From NCBI RefSeq assembly GCF_001278945.1, contig NZ_LGRV01000003.1, positions 1,116,001 through 1,180,000 of the forward strand: a DNA stretch of 64,000 bases, written 5' to 3'. Position 1 is the first letter of the stretch, and each line of letters begins with the position of its first letter. The notes beneath the pieces were generated by a model. The model was given only the letters and a program-made list of their open reading frames with translations. It made no database searches and was not told where the DNA came from. The stretch comes from Lysinibacillus contaminans (GTDB lineage Bacteria > Bacillota > Bacilli > Bacillales_A > Planococcaceae). Both the position numbers and the translations under genes were made by a program. Positions 39,191 through 46,643 of this stretch are shown here, in pieces.

Positions 39191-39272
39191 TCCCACGTAA
39201 GCTGTGAGACGATTCGAACTGCATAACCACCCGTCCATGCGATTTTCAGAACGTCTCACTGCGTTTTTTATG
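39191..39272. other. Structured element with long-loop hairpin
   Basis: Arms GTGAGACG (39204-39211) and CGTCTCAC (39252-39259) enclose about 40 nt, with T runs outside both ends (ACTGCGTTTTTT on plus, GTGGGATTTTTTTGG on minus). It could be a bidirectional terminator or the end of a small RNA. No neighbouring gene requires a terminator on the plus strand. Confidence 0.45.
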
Positions 39273-39529
39273 TTAATAGATTTAAATATTCGTTTTTTCG
39301 ATGAAATATACGTATAAGATAGAAAAAATAAATATTACAAAGAAAATATTAATCAAATACTAGAAAAAGATAAAAATAATATTATATATATTTAATATTA
39401 TGAATTTTAAGAGTGGCAAAGGAGGGTATTTATATTGCAAATACATTTATTCGTAAGATGGAAGTTTAGAGGTCCGAGATTTTAAATCGGAAACAAATTT
39501 TCGGGTCATTACTTTTTTTTACAGTTACG

Positions 39530-39733
39530 ATGTTCATTGAAGTTGTTATTTTTTCAGTATGCGCTACAGAATTTCTGAAGTATCTAATAGTAGCATCTAG
39601 TGTTGTATTTGCTATTAGACCTCCTTTTAAAGTACCGAAATCAAATATAAGTGATGTAAAACGTTTAACGATGTTCCTCCACATAGGGAAGGGGTTCTTT
39701 GTAACGGGTTTGTTATATTACTTCTTATGGTGA
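39530..39733 (+). CDS. Possible small hydrophobic protein (67 residues), perhaps frameshifted at its start
   Basis: Reads EVVIFSVCATEFLKYLIVASSVVFAIRPPF, then a polar loop, then GKGFFVTGLLYYFLW: two likely membrane helices. No ribosome site precedes this ATG. A strong site (AAAGGAGGG, 39418-39426) and a TTG (39435) lie in another frame that stops after 16 codons. The hydrophobic frame is open back to 39470, so a single-base frameshift may separate the true start from the body. A terminator follows at 39741. Family not recognised. Confidence 0.35.
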   Translation: MFIEVVIFSVCATEFLKYLIVASSVVFAIRPPFKVPKSNISDVKRLTMFLHIGKGFFVTGLLYYFLW

Positions 39734-39740
39734 ATCGACG

Positions 39741-39787
39741 TAAAAGACTATTTTCTGAGGTAAAAGAAAATAGTCTTTTTTTATTTT
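39741..39787 (+). terminator. Intrinsic terminator
   Basis: AAGACTATTTTCT / AGAAAATAGTCTTTTTTT perfect 13-bp stem, directly after the small hydrophobic ORF. Confidence 0.88.
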
Positions 39788-39838
39788 CTATCACAAGAAC
39801 ATTTGTTCTATATAGTGAAAAAGGACATTTTTTTGCAA

Positions 39839-39873
39839 TAAGGTTCCCAAATTTATATTTGGGAACCTTTTTT
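39839..39873 (+). terminator. Terminator-like hairpin just upstream of the Xer-type gene
   Basis: AAGGTTCCCAAA / TTTGGGAACCTTTTTT with a 6-nt loop, only 34 bp before the recombinase ATG. It follows another terminator by about 50 bp. It may attenuate the recombinase transcript or simply insulate it. Confidence 0.8.
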
Positions 39874-39906
39874 CGTGGTAATATAGAGAGTATAGAGGTG
39901 ATTTTC

Positions 39907-40863
39907 ATGCAAAAGAAACAACTCCCGAAAATAATAAAAGATTTCCTGGTGTATTTAACGACGATTAAAGGGAAATCTCATCGTACGAGAAAAGAATACG
40001 AATACGATTTAACACTTTTTTTTCGTTTTCATTTGGCTATGCAAAACGATTTAGAAATGGAACACATGTCGGAAATAGATATTTCTACTATTACAATAGA
40101 AGCAATACGAGAAATAACGTTAGAAGATTTGTATTTGTTTATGGAATATTGTGAGGTGCAGCGCAATAATTCCGCATCAGCAAGAGCGCGAAAAGTAGCT
40201 ACATTAAAATCGTTTTTTAAATACATAAAAGGGAAACGACGATTAATCGAAGAAAATCCGGCTGATGAACTTGAAACGCCCAAAATAGGGCGTAAGAAGC
40301 CGATTTACATGAATTTAGAAGAGGCAACACAGTTTATCGAAGGAATTCAGCCAAATAGTGCCTCACCACGTAATTACTGCATGATGATGTTCTTTTTAAA
40401 TCTCGGTATCCGTGTAACCGAACTGTGTAATTTAAATAAGTCATCCATACAAGGTCGCTATTTAACGGTTGTTGGAAAAGGAGACAAAGAACGTATTGTC
40501 TATTTAAATGATAGCTGTATACAAGCTCTAAAGGCTTATGAAAACAGCGGGAAGCATGCTTATACAGGTATTGGTGACGAGCCGCTATTCGTTTCTCAAA
40601 AAGGAACGCGATTAACTCGTCAAACGGTTGCTAAAATTGTGAAACAAATTAACAAGCAATCTGGTTTGCAGAAGGATCATTTAACTCCCCATAAACTACG
40701 TCATACATCAGCGACAATGATGTACAAGGCAGGGGCGGATATACGTAGCTTGCAGCATATTTTGGGGCACTCAAGTGTTGCAACGACACAAATATATACG
40801 CATATTGAAGATGAAGAGCTACAACATGTAATTGAAAAAAATCCATTTAATATTGTGAGATAG
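39907..40863 (+). CDS. Xer-type tyrosine recombinase
   Basis: A 318-residue site-specific recombinase with an N-terminal core-binding domain (KSHRTRKEYEYDLTLFFRFH) and an intact catalytic domain: Arg I in LGIRVTEL, Lys in VVGKGDKERIVYL, HxxR in TPHKLRHTSAT, then GHSSVATTQIYTH with the Tyr nucleophile. It resembles XerC/XerD but carries extra residues between the first helices, so it may not be the chromosome dimer resolvase. GAGGTG precedes the ATG; the frame is open back to 39727. Three tandem micro-genes follow, beyond a terminator. No flanking att-like repeats were noticed. Confidence 0.9.
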   Translation: MQKKQLPKIIKDFLVYLTTIKGKSHRTRKEYEYDLTLFFRFHLAMQNDLEMEHMSEIDISTITIEAIREITLEDLYLFMEYCEVQRNNSASARARKVATLKSFFKYIKGKRRLIEENPADELETPKIGRKKPIYMNLEEATQFIEGIQPNSASPRNYCMMMFFLNLGIRVTELCNLNKSSIQGRYLTVVGKGDKERIVYLNDSCIQALKAYENSGKHAYTGIGDEPLFVSQKGTRLTRQTVAKIVKQINKQSGLQKDHLTPHKLRHTSATMMYKAGADIRSLQHILGHSSVATTQIYTHIEDEELQHVIEKNPFNIVR

Positions 40864-40896
40864 GGCGACTACAAAGAAGTTGTAGGCCCTTTTTCA
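40862..40896 (+). terminator. Intrinsic terminator of the Xer-type gene
   Basis: GGGC-CTACAA / TTGTAG-GCCC stem with TTTTT; overlaps the stop codon. Confidence 0.85.
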
Positions 40897-40929
40897 ATTG
40901 GAATATTTAGATAATTCTATAAAAAACAA

Positions 40930-40992
40930 TTGACTTACACATCTATCTGTTATATATTATAAACAACTTTAAATAACTGTTATAATACAGTT
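40930..40992 (+). promoter_or_regulatory. Promoter with paired CTGTTATA repeats, micro-gene 1
   Basis: TTGACT (40930-40935), 17 bp, TATATT (40953-40958). CTGTTATA occurs at 40947 overlapping the -10 and again at 40977, exactly 30 bp later. The second copy sits inside the inverted repeat AACTGT(TATAAT)ACAGTT (40975-40992). The same architecture and spacing recur before micro-gene 2. Likely an operator for an unknown regulator, or the product of a promoter duplication. Confidence 0.65.
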
Positions 40993-41015
40993 TGAAACAA
41001 TGAGGAGGGGTTTTT

Positions 41016-41165
41016 ATGTCAATGTATCGTGATGGGTATGAATTTTACTGTGAGATGTGTGAGCGTTACGGAATGGAGCCGATTTCGTTTCGTTATTATG
41101 TAATCCAATTATCGCATGAGCAACTTTCTGCATATAACGTGCGAGCAAAACAATTAGGCGTGTAA
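41016..41165 (+). CDS. Micro-protein family member 1 (49 residues)
   Basis: Tiny protein starting MSMYRDGYEFYCEMCERYG. Shared pattern with the next two genes: Y-x-x-G-[YF]-[ED]-F-Y-x3-C, then [ML]-E-P-I-[SN]-F-x-Y-Y, L-[ST]-x-[ED]-Q-L-x2-Y-N-x2-A. It has a strong ribosome site (GAGGAGG, 7 nt from ATG), a consensus promoter and a terminator, so it is a real gene despite its size. No signal peptide or membrane helix; aromatic-rich with conserved Cys and Pro, probably a compact cytosolic helical protein. I do not recognise the family and assign no function. Confidence 0.8.
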   Translation: MSMYRDGYEFYCEMCERYGMEPISFRYYVIQLSHEQLSAYNVRAKQLGV

Positions 41166-41217
41166 AATGATGATTGTTAGGATGTGATTATTACGAAAGC
41201 CGATCTGAATATATTAT

Positions 41218-41256
41218 AAAAGCCCAGCCCTTATAATTTAATGGACTTGGCTTTTA
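41218..41256 (+). terminator. Terminator after micro-gene 1
   Basis: AAAAGCCCAGCCC / GGACTTGGCTTTT imperfect stem. Confidence 0.75.
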
Positions 41257-41285
41257 TATGCTAGCAAGAAATCCCAGACTATTTA

Positions 41286-41345
41286 TTGACATAGTATCTT
41301 CTCTGTTATATAGTATTTATACAAAACAATATCTGTTATAGTACA
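41286..41345 (+). promoter_or_regulatory. Promoter with paired CTGTTATA repeats, micro-genes 2 and 3
   Basis: TTGACA (41286-41291), 17 bp, TATAGT (41309-41314). CTGTTATA at 41303 and 41333, again 30 bp apart and at the same distance from the -10 as in the first copy (6 bp before, 24 bp after). The dyad around the second copy is less perfect here. Confidence 0.65.
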
Positions 41346-41363
41346 AAGAAATGAGGAATCCAT

Positions 41364-41519
41364 ATGACACACTATCGAGAAGGCTTTGATTTTTATTTAG
41401 AAAAATGTGCACAGTTTGAGTTAGAGCCGATTAACTTCTATTATTATGTGAATCAGCTATCTCAAGATCAATTAGAGTATTACAATGAAGCTGCATTACG
41501 ATTGAAGGGAAGTTACTAA
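41364..41519 (+). CDS. Micro-protein family member 2 (51 residues)
   Basis: Begins MTHYREGFDFYLEKCAQFE and continues LEPINFYYYV, QLSQDQLEYYNEAA. It matches members 1 and 3 at the Gly, FY, Cys, EPI, YY, QL and YN positions. It has its own sigma-A-like promoter and a GAGGAAT site. The third copy begins 1 nt after its stop, so the two are translated together. Function unknown. Confidence 0.8.
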   Translation: MTHYREGFDFYLEKCAQFELEPINFYYYVNQLSQDQLEYYNEAALRLKGSY

Positions 41520-41520
41520 G

Positions 41521-41670
41521 ATGACAGATTATCAAAAAGGCTATGAATTTTACCTCAAAATGTGCGAAAAGCATGGGCTGGAACCTATTAATTTCCACTA
41601 TTATATCTTGAATTTAACACAAGAACAGTTAGATGCGTACAATGAACAGGCAATTACATTAGGAGGTTAA
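41521..41670 (+). CDS. Micro-protein family member 3 (49 residues)
   Basis: Begins MTDYQKGYEFYLKMCEKHG and continues LEPINFHYYIL, then LTQEQLDAYNEQA. It is closer to member 2 in the EPINF region and to member 1 in the GYEFY start. Its ribosome site (AAGGGAAG) lies inside the end of member 2. A long perfect terminator follows, closing the tandem array. Function unknown. Confidence 0.8.
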   Translation: MTDYQKGYEFYLKMCEKHGLEPINFHYYILNLTQEQLDAYNEQAITLGG

Positions 41671-41697
41671 ATAGAATATGAAATATATTAGTCGATT

Positions 41698-41748
41698 GTG
41701 AAATGCCTTACTGCCAACATGGACAGTAAGGCATTTCACATTTTTTTG
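41698..41748 (+). terminator. Strong intrinsic terminator after the micro-gene array
   Basis: GTGAAATGCCTTACTG / CAGTAAGGCATTTCAC-type stem (15 bp) with an ATTTTTTT tail. Confidence 0.92.
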
Positions 41749-41866
41749 GAAAGGTATCTAACGTGATTTGTAAATGATATATGAATTAAATCCAAAATTG
41801 GATAGTTCTTTTATCTAAGACTCGTGGTAGTATAAGTAAGTAATTCTAAAATAAAGGAAAAGTTAA

Positions 41867-42475
41867 ATGGGGGTCTATAGTATGACGCGGCCAAGTGTAA
41901 TTTTCGTCATTGGTGAGGCAGGGGTAGGAAAAAGCGCGGTTGGTAAAATAATTGCACGTGAAAAAAACTATACGTATCTTGATAAAGATACAGCAACTAT
42001 TAGTTTGACAGAACAATATCTCGGAGAATCTTCACCAACGAAAAATAAACATGACCGAGAGTCCGCATTTTATCTAGATACAGTGAGACCACTTGAATAC
42101 AAAACAATATTAGCATTAACACTAGAAAATATAGAACTTGGTAATAACGTCGTTTTAACTGCCGGATTTGAACTGGAAATTTCAGATGAAAACTGGCTAC
42201 ATACCAATCTAGATGTGATGAAAATTCGTGCGCTAGCTGATCTCAAGGTTGTCTTGGTAACAGTCGATCAACAAACACTGTTAAATCGGTTAATTACTCG
42301 TAATGAGCTACGTGATACTTGGAAATTAAACAATTGGGATGCCTATTTAAAACAAGTAGCTGCCATGAAAATTAAATGGAATGATACAGACTTCACAAAT
42401 CTTAATTTTGATAATAGTGATGCACTTCCAATTCTTTATAATATAAAAGTAAATAACCTAATTAAAACACTGTGA
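41867..42475 (+). CDS. Small P-loop kinase/ATPase-like protein
   Basis: A 202-residue cytosolic protein with FVIGEAGVGKSAVGK (Walker A) at the N-terminus, a lid-like LLNRLITRNELRDTWK region and Trp/Tyr-rich C-terminal half. The layout follows small nucleoside/adenylate-type kinases or AAA-like stand-alone P-loop proteins; no specific family is recognised. Two starts are possible (41867 with AAGGA 8 nt before, 41882 with GGGGG); I use the first. Monocistronic. Confidence 0.75.
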   Translation: MGVYSMTRPSVIFVIGEAGVGKSAVGKIIAREKNYTYLDKDTATISLTEQYLGESSPTKNKHDRESAFYLDTVRPLEYKTILALTLENIELGNNVVLTAGFELEISDENWLHTNLDVMKIRALADLKVVLVTVDQQTLLNRLITRNELRDTWKLNNWDAYLKQVAAMKIKWNDTDFTNLNFDNSDALPILYNIKVNNLIKTL

Positions 42476-42489
42476 ATTTTTATACTTAA

Positions 42490-42534
42490 GAAAAACAGAT
42501 TGAGCAAAAGATTATTTTGAACAATCTGTTTTCT
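42490..42534 (+). terminator. Intrinsic terminator after the P-loop gene
   Basis: AAAACAGATTG / CAATCTGTTTTCTC stem with a long loop. Confidence 0.8.
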
Positions 42535-42716
42535 CTTGTTTGAATAAAGTAGAAAAATGATCACTTCCAACTAAAAACTTGGGTTGAATTAACTGTATTT
42601 CTAGGACTATAATAAAGTTACATAAAAGTGGTTACTAATAACGGAACTTTTTACCTGTATTATTATAAATCAAAAGACCTAAAATCACTTTTTATTTTAA
42701 TGAACGGAGAATGATG

Positions 42717-44426
42717 ATGATTAATATCGCGCCTAATAGTTTCAATCAAGCTAATTATAGCTTGAAAGAGTTACAGGATATTTTTTCAGCTTTAAACAGT
42801 TCGATAATTATAGCTATTACAGACCGTACAGGGAAAATCACTTTTGTAAATAATCACTTTTGTACAATTTCGAAATACAATCGAGAAGAATTGATAGGGC
42901 AGGATCATCGATTATTAAATTCTGGTTTCCATCAAAAGTCTTTCTTTAGAGAAATGTGGAAAACAATTGGTAAGGGTGAAATGTGGAATGGAGAAGTTTG
43001 TAATCGGGCGAAAGACGGTAGCCTTTACTGGGTAAAAACTACGATTATTCCTTTCCTTGATGAAAACGATAAGCCATATCAATACATAGCAATTCGTGTA
43101 GATATTACCGCACAAAAAGATATTAAGAAAATAACACATATTGCTTACCACGATGAGTTAACAGGGTTACCAAATCGTCGAAAGCTAGAGCAACGGTTAG
43201 AAAATGAATTCCATCAATCAAAGCGTACAGGTGAAAAATTTGCGTTATTCTTTATTGATGTAAATCGTTTTAAAAACATTAATGATGGTCTTGGCCATAT
43301 TATTGGTGATATGTTCTTAATTGAAATGGCAAATCGCCTACGAAATATTGATTTCACTTCAAATTCATTTTATCGTCATAATAGCGATGAATTCGTGTTT
43401 ATTTTAAATGATGTAAATCGCATTGAAGAAATGGCGAAAGAGATTATAACAATTTTTCATGAAAGTTTTGTCATTGATACATATGAGTTTTATGCGAGTA
43501 TAAGTATTGGGATTAGTGTTTTCCCAGAACAAGCAAGTTCAATAGAGGAATTATTAAAAAATGCTGATATTGCCATGTATGCTGCGAAATCTACACGAGG
43601 CAATCAATATAAACTGTATCGTGCAAATATGGATGGAAATACCGATAAGTGGCTTTTACTTGAAACGAAATTACATCAGGCATTAAAAAATGATACGTTG
43701 GAACTCCATTACCAGCCCAAAATAGATTTGAAAACAGGTTCAATTGTTGGTATGGAGGCTCTACTACGGTGGAATGATCCGGAATTGGGGTACATGCCTC
43801 CAGATTACTTTATCCCATTTGCAGAGGAATGTGGTCTTATTAATGATATTGGTGTATGGGTGCTAAGAAAAGCCACTACACAGGCCCACATTTGGAACCA
43901 GACGTATGGTTTAGACTTACACGTAGCTGTCAATATTTCACCAATCCACATTAGTACAGGTGGCTTTGTAGACATGGTACGCGAAGTAATCGCTGAAACA
44001 AAGATAAATCCAAATACACTTGAAATTGAGATTACAGAAATGAGTATGCTTGATTATACAGAGGAATTGATTCAAACAATTGAAGACTTAAAGTCTCTAG
44101 GTATAACAATTTCACTTGACGACTTTGGTACAGGTTATGCATCGCTCAATTATTTGAAAAAATTCCCAGTAGATATCTTGAAAATCGATCGAGCGTTTGT
44201 TCAAGATATCGTATCAGGTAAGTCCGGTATTGCAATGATTTCTGCAATGATTTCGTTAGCACACGCCCTGGAATTAAAAGTTGTTGCTGAAGGTGTCGAG
44301 CAAGAAGAAGAACTAAACGTCCTACGCAAACATGGCTGTGAATTTGTACAAGGCTATTATTTCAGCAAACCTTTGTCGGTGATAGACTTTACAAATGAAA
44401 TTCTCGAGAAAAAAGATACACACTAA
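42717..44426 (+). CDS. PAS-GGDEF-EAL protein, probable c-di-GMP phosphodiesterase
   Basis: A 569-residue cytosolic signalling protein. A PAS domain comes first (ITDRTGKITFVNNHFC, IGQDHRLLNSGFH, and a PAC-type RVDITAQKD), then a GGDEF domain, then EAL. The GGDEF signature reads HNSDEF, which should abolish cyclase activity. The EAL domain keeps GMEALLRW, DDFGTGYASL and VVAEGVEQEEE, so it should hydrolyse c-di-GMP. No transmembrane segment. Three ATGs stand in tandem; the third (42717) has the best spacing to GGAG. The ligand of the PAS domain is unknown. Confidence 0.92.
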   Translation: MINIAPNSFNQANYSLKELQDIFSALNSSIIIAITDRTGKITFVNNHFCTISKYNREELIGQDHRLLNSGFHQKSFFREMWKTIGKGEMWNGEVCNRAKDGSLYWVKTTIIPFLDENDKPYQYIAIRVDITAQKDIKKITHIAYHDELTGLPNRRKLEQRLENEFHQSKRTGEKFALFFIDVNRFKNINDGLGHIIGDMFLIEMANRLRNIDFTSNSFYRHNSDEFVFILNDVNRIEEMAKEIITIFHESFVIDTYEFYASISIGISVFPEQASSIEELLKNADIAMYAAKSTRGNQYKLYRANMDGNTDKWLLLETKLHQALKNDTLELHYQPKIDLKTGSIVGMEALLRWNDPELGYMPPDYFIPFAEECGLINDIGVWVLRKATTQAHIWNQTYGLDLHVAVNISPIHISTGGFVDMVREVIAETKINPNTLEIEITEMSMLDYTEELIQTIEDLKSLGITISLDDFGTGYASLNYLKKFPVDILKIDRAFVQDIVSGKSGIAMISAMISLAHALELKVVAEGVEQEEELNVLRKHGCEFVQGYYFSKPLSVIDFTNEILEKKDTH

Positions 44427-44430
44427 TATA

Positions 44431-44466
44431 AAACGTGGCTCAATAGAGGGGGCCATGTTTTTTTAT
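44431..44466 (+). terminator. Terminator after the PAS-GGDEF-EAL gene
   Basis: AAAC-TGGC / GGCCA-GTTTTTTT imperfect stem. Confidence 0.7.
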
Positions 44467-44721
44467 TTCTTTTTAGTTTACATAATATATTTACGTTGGT
44501 CACAACTTTTTAATTATCGGATGGTTCCTATAATTTATCGTTCAAAAGGGGATTATTCGTTTAAATAATGCTAATTATCGTTTAATGTAGATTTGTTCAA
44601 TATACATAAAAATTTATCATTTGTCGGAGCTTCATTTTAGTTTTCCATTCTCGTATATTTTTCTAAATCCTTGAAAATCAACAACAGATCGTGTTGATAG
44701 CAGCCCAATAAAAAAATAATG

Positions 44722-44784
44722 GACAAAGTCGAAAAAACGACTTTGTCTACAGTCTGAAAGCTACTCTTAATGGGTAGCTTTTTA
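44722..44784 (+). repeat. Two adjacent hairpins, likely dispersed-repeat debris
   Basis: A perfect hairpin GACAAAGTCG / CGACTTTGTC (44722-44747), the linker TACAGTCTG, and a second hairpin AAGCTACTC / GGGTAGCTTTTT (44757-44783). I recall this TTTGTCTACAGTCTGAAAGC string as a frequent intergenic element in Bacillus/Lysinibacillus genomes. The rest of 44467-44969 is AT-rich and gene-free. Confidence 0.5.
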
Positions 44785-44904
44785 ATGCGATTTATTACTT
44801 TAAATTAGAGCAAAATATCTTCAAAAGTGACAAAAGATAAAAAGAAACGTGTCCAGAAATTTTCACTTCAAGCCATTTTTAACGGATTGTGAGTATTAGT
44901 CTTT

Positions 44905-44933
44905 CCTTGGAGTTTACTCCAATGTTTATAATA
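44905..44933 (+). promoter_or_regulatory. MerR-type operator/promoter of the adhR-like gene
   Basis: The dyad TTGGAGT-TT-ACTCCAA (44907-44922) lies in the space between -35 and TATAAT (44928), the overlong-spacer architecture typical of MerR promoters. The same dyad recurs before the reductase gene. Confidence 0.8.
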
Positions 44934-44969
44934 TAAACAGAATGCAAAAATAATACGAGGTGAATAGTT

Positions 44970-45392
44970 ATGAATATTAAACAAGCTGCTGAAATGTTTG
45001 ATTTAACAGTTGATACTTTACGTTACTATGAAAGAGTTGGCGTTATTCCGCCTGTTCATCGTAATGAGAACGGCTATCGCGACTATACTACGAGTGATTT
45101 GAACTGGATTTACTTAGTTAAAAATTTGCGTAATGCAGGGCTATCAGTTGAGTCTTTAATCGAGTTTGCGACTTTAGCTCAGTTTCGAGAAACGCAAAAT
45201 GTTGAAGAAGCCCAAAAACAGGTATTGCGAGATCAATTGAAAGAGTTGAATGAAAAATTAGCTGAAATGAATCGAGTACGAGATTTACTGGTCTATAAAA
45301 TTGAAACTTATGATGAACATATCGCTAAATTTAAGACTGGAGAAATGAATTCTGAGAACGTTGAAAAACTATGGGAGAGAAAAAGTGATTAA
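44970..45392 (+). CDS. MerR family regulator, AdhR-like
   Basis: A 140-residue MerR-family activator: winged-helix NIKQAAEMFDLTVDTLRYYERVGVIPP, then a long coiled-coil helix (KELNEKLAEMNRVRDLLVYKIETYDEHI). Metal-type C-terminal cysteines are absent, in line with AdhR-like regulators that sense aldehydes by another Cys; here no Cys was seen in the protein, which is unusual for that mechanism. It probably controls itself and the neighbouring reductase through the two matching dyads. Confidence 0.88.
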   Translation: MNIKQAAEMFDLTVDTLRYYERVGVIPPVHRNENGYRDYTTSDLNWIYLVKNLRNAGLSVESLIEFATLAQFRETQNVEEAQKQVLRDQLKELNEKLAEMNRVRDLLVYKIETYDEHIAKFKTGEMNSENVEKLWERKSD

Positions 45393-45400
45393 ATCTCTTG

Positions 45401-45428
45401 CTATGGAGTCAACTCCAAGGTTTATAGT
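45401..45428 (+). promoter_or_regulatory. MerR-type operator before the aldo/keto reductase gene
   Basis: TATGGAGT-CA-ACTCCAAG dyad (45402-45419) followed by TATAGT at 45423, matching the operator of the regulator gene itself. Confidence 0.8.
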
Positions 45429-45468
45429 TAATAATGTAATCAAAAATAGTTGTTTGGAGGAATTTTGA

Positions 45469-46320
45469 ATGCAAACTGTTAAATTAAACAATGGTGTATA
45501 GGTACCAATTTTAGGATTTGGGACATTTCAAATCACTGACCCTAAACAAGCCGAAACTTCGGTAAAAGAAGCTATCAATGCCGGCTACCGTCATATCGAC
45601 ACCGCGCAAAGTTATATGAATGAAGAAGCTGTCGGCCGTGGAATTGCTGGTTCAGGCGTTCCGCGTGAAGAATTATTTATCACCACAAAAATATGGGTAG
45701 AAAATGTCAGCTATGATGGCGTAAAGTCTTCATTTGAGCGTTCATTGAAACGTTTAGGCTTAGAATATGTTGATTTATTATTGATTCACCAACCATATAA
45801 TGATGTTTATGGTGCATGGCGTGCAATGGAAGAACTTCAGGAGACAGGAAAAGTTCGTGCGATTGGTATTTCAAATTTTGCGGTAGACAGAGCGGTTGAC
45901 TTAGCTGAATTTAACAAAGTAACTCCGCAAGTCAACCAAATTGAAATCAATCCATTCCAGCAACAAGTGAAAAATATTGATGTATTAAAAGCGGAAGGCA
46001 TTATGCCGGAAGCATGGGCGCCATTTGCTGAGGGAAAAAACGACATTTTCAATAATCCTATTTTAGTTAAAATCGGTGAAAAATACGGCAAATCAGTTGC
46101 ACAAGTAATCACTCGTTGGTTAGTTGAACAAGATATTATTGTTTTGGCAAAATCCGTTAAACCAGAACGGATGCTAGAAAATATTGATGTATTTGATTTT
46201 GAATTAACTGAGGAAGACAAGAAAGAAATCGCAACATTAAACGAAGGAGAAAGCCAATTCTTCTCTCATACTGATCCAGAAATGATTCGCTGGATGGCAA
46301 GTCGCAAGATGGATGTTTAA
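45469..46320 (+). pseudogene. Aldo/keto reductase gene with amber stop at codon 11
   Basis: Starting at ATG 45469 (GGAGG at 45456-45460) the frame reads MQTVKLNNGV, a TAG stop at 45499-45501, then VPILGFGTFQITDP and a complete reductase to 46320. One base change from GAG would restore Glu, the usual residue there. An internal ATG at 45616 would drop the first strand and HIDTAQSY, which holds the catalytic Asp and Tyr, so reinitiation would not rescue the enzyme. The C-terminal NADPH-binding region (LAKSVKPERMLENIDVFDFELT) is intact. A recently broken gene, barring a sequencing error or suppression. Confidence 0.88.
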
Positions 46321-46353
46321 TAACTTACGTAACATTATTGTCCATTCGAATGA

Positions 46354-46515
46354 TTATATGAACATGCAGATTCTTTTATTGAATTATTAAAGCCATATAT
46401 TAGTGCGGACATGTCCATTCAACGAGTAGGGAAGGAAGCCGTAACTATTCGATTACCTATAGAACAAATTAATCCTCACCATTTTTATGATGAGGTTCAG
46501 CCAATTGTATTTTAA
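46354..46515 (+). pseudogene. Short C-terminal gene fragment
   Basis: Open frame without a start codon: LYEHADSFIELLKPYISADMS-like sequence, then VGKEAVTIRLPIEQINPHHF and a stop. Directly upstream is a TGA. Protein-like but not recognised; likely the tail of a deleted gene. Confidence 0.5.
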
Positions 46516-46643
46516 GTACAGGATAAAGCTAAAATGCTGTTGATTACTTAAAAATTTAACAATTTTACGGGAAACAAGACGCTTTTTAAGGAGTCAATAT
46601 CAAAATATTTGCATTCAGTTTAAATCCTTTTTAATATGAAAAT

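Noticed and set aside
39191..39272. tRNA gene suggested by GTTCGAATC on the minus strand
   Set aside because: The bases flanking the T-loop-like string do not pair into a T stem and there is no cloverleaf.
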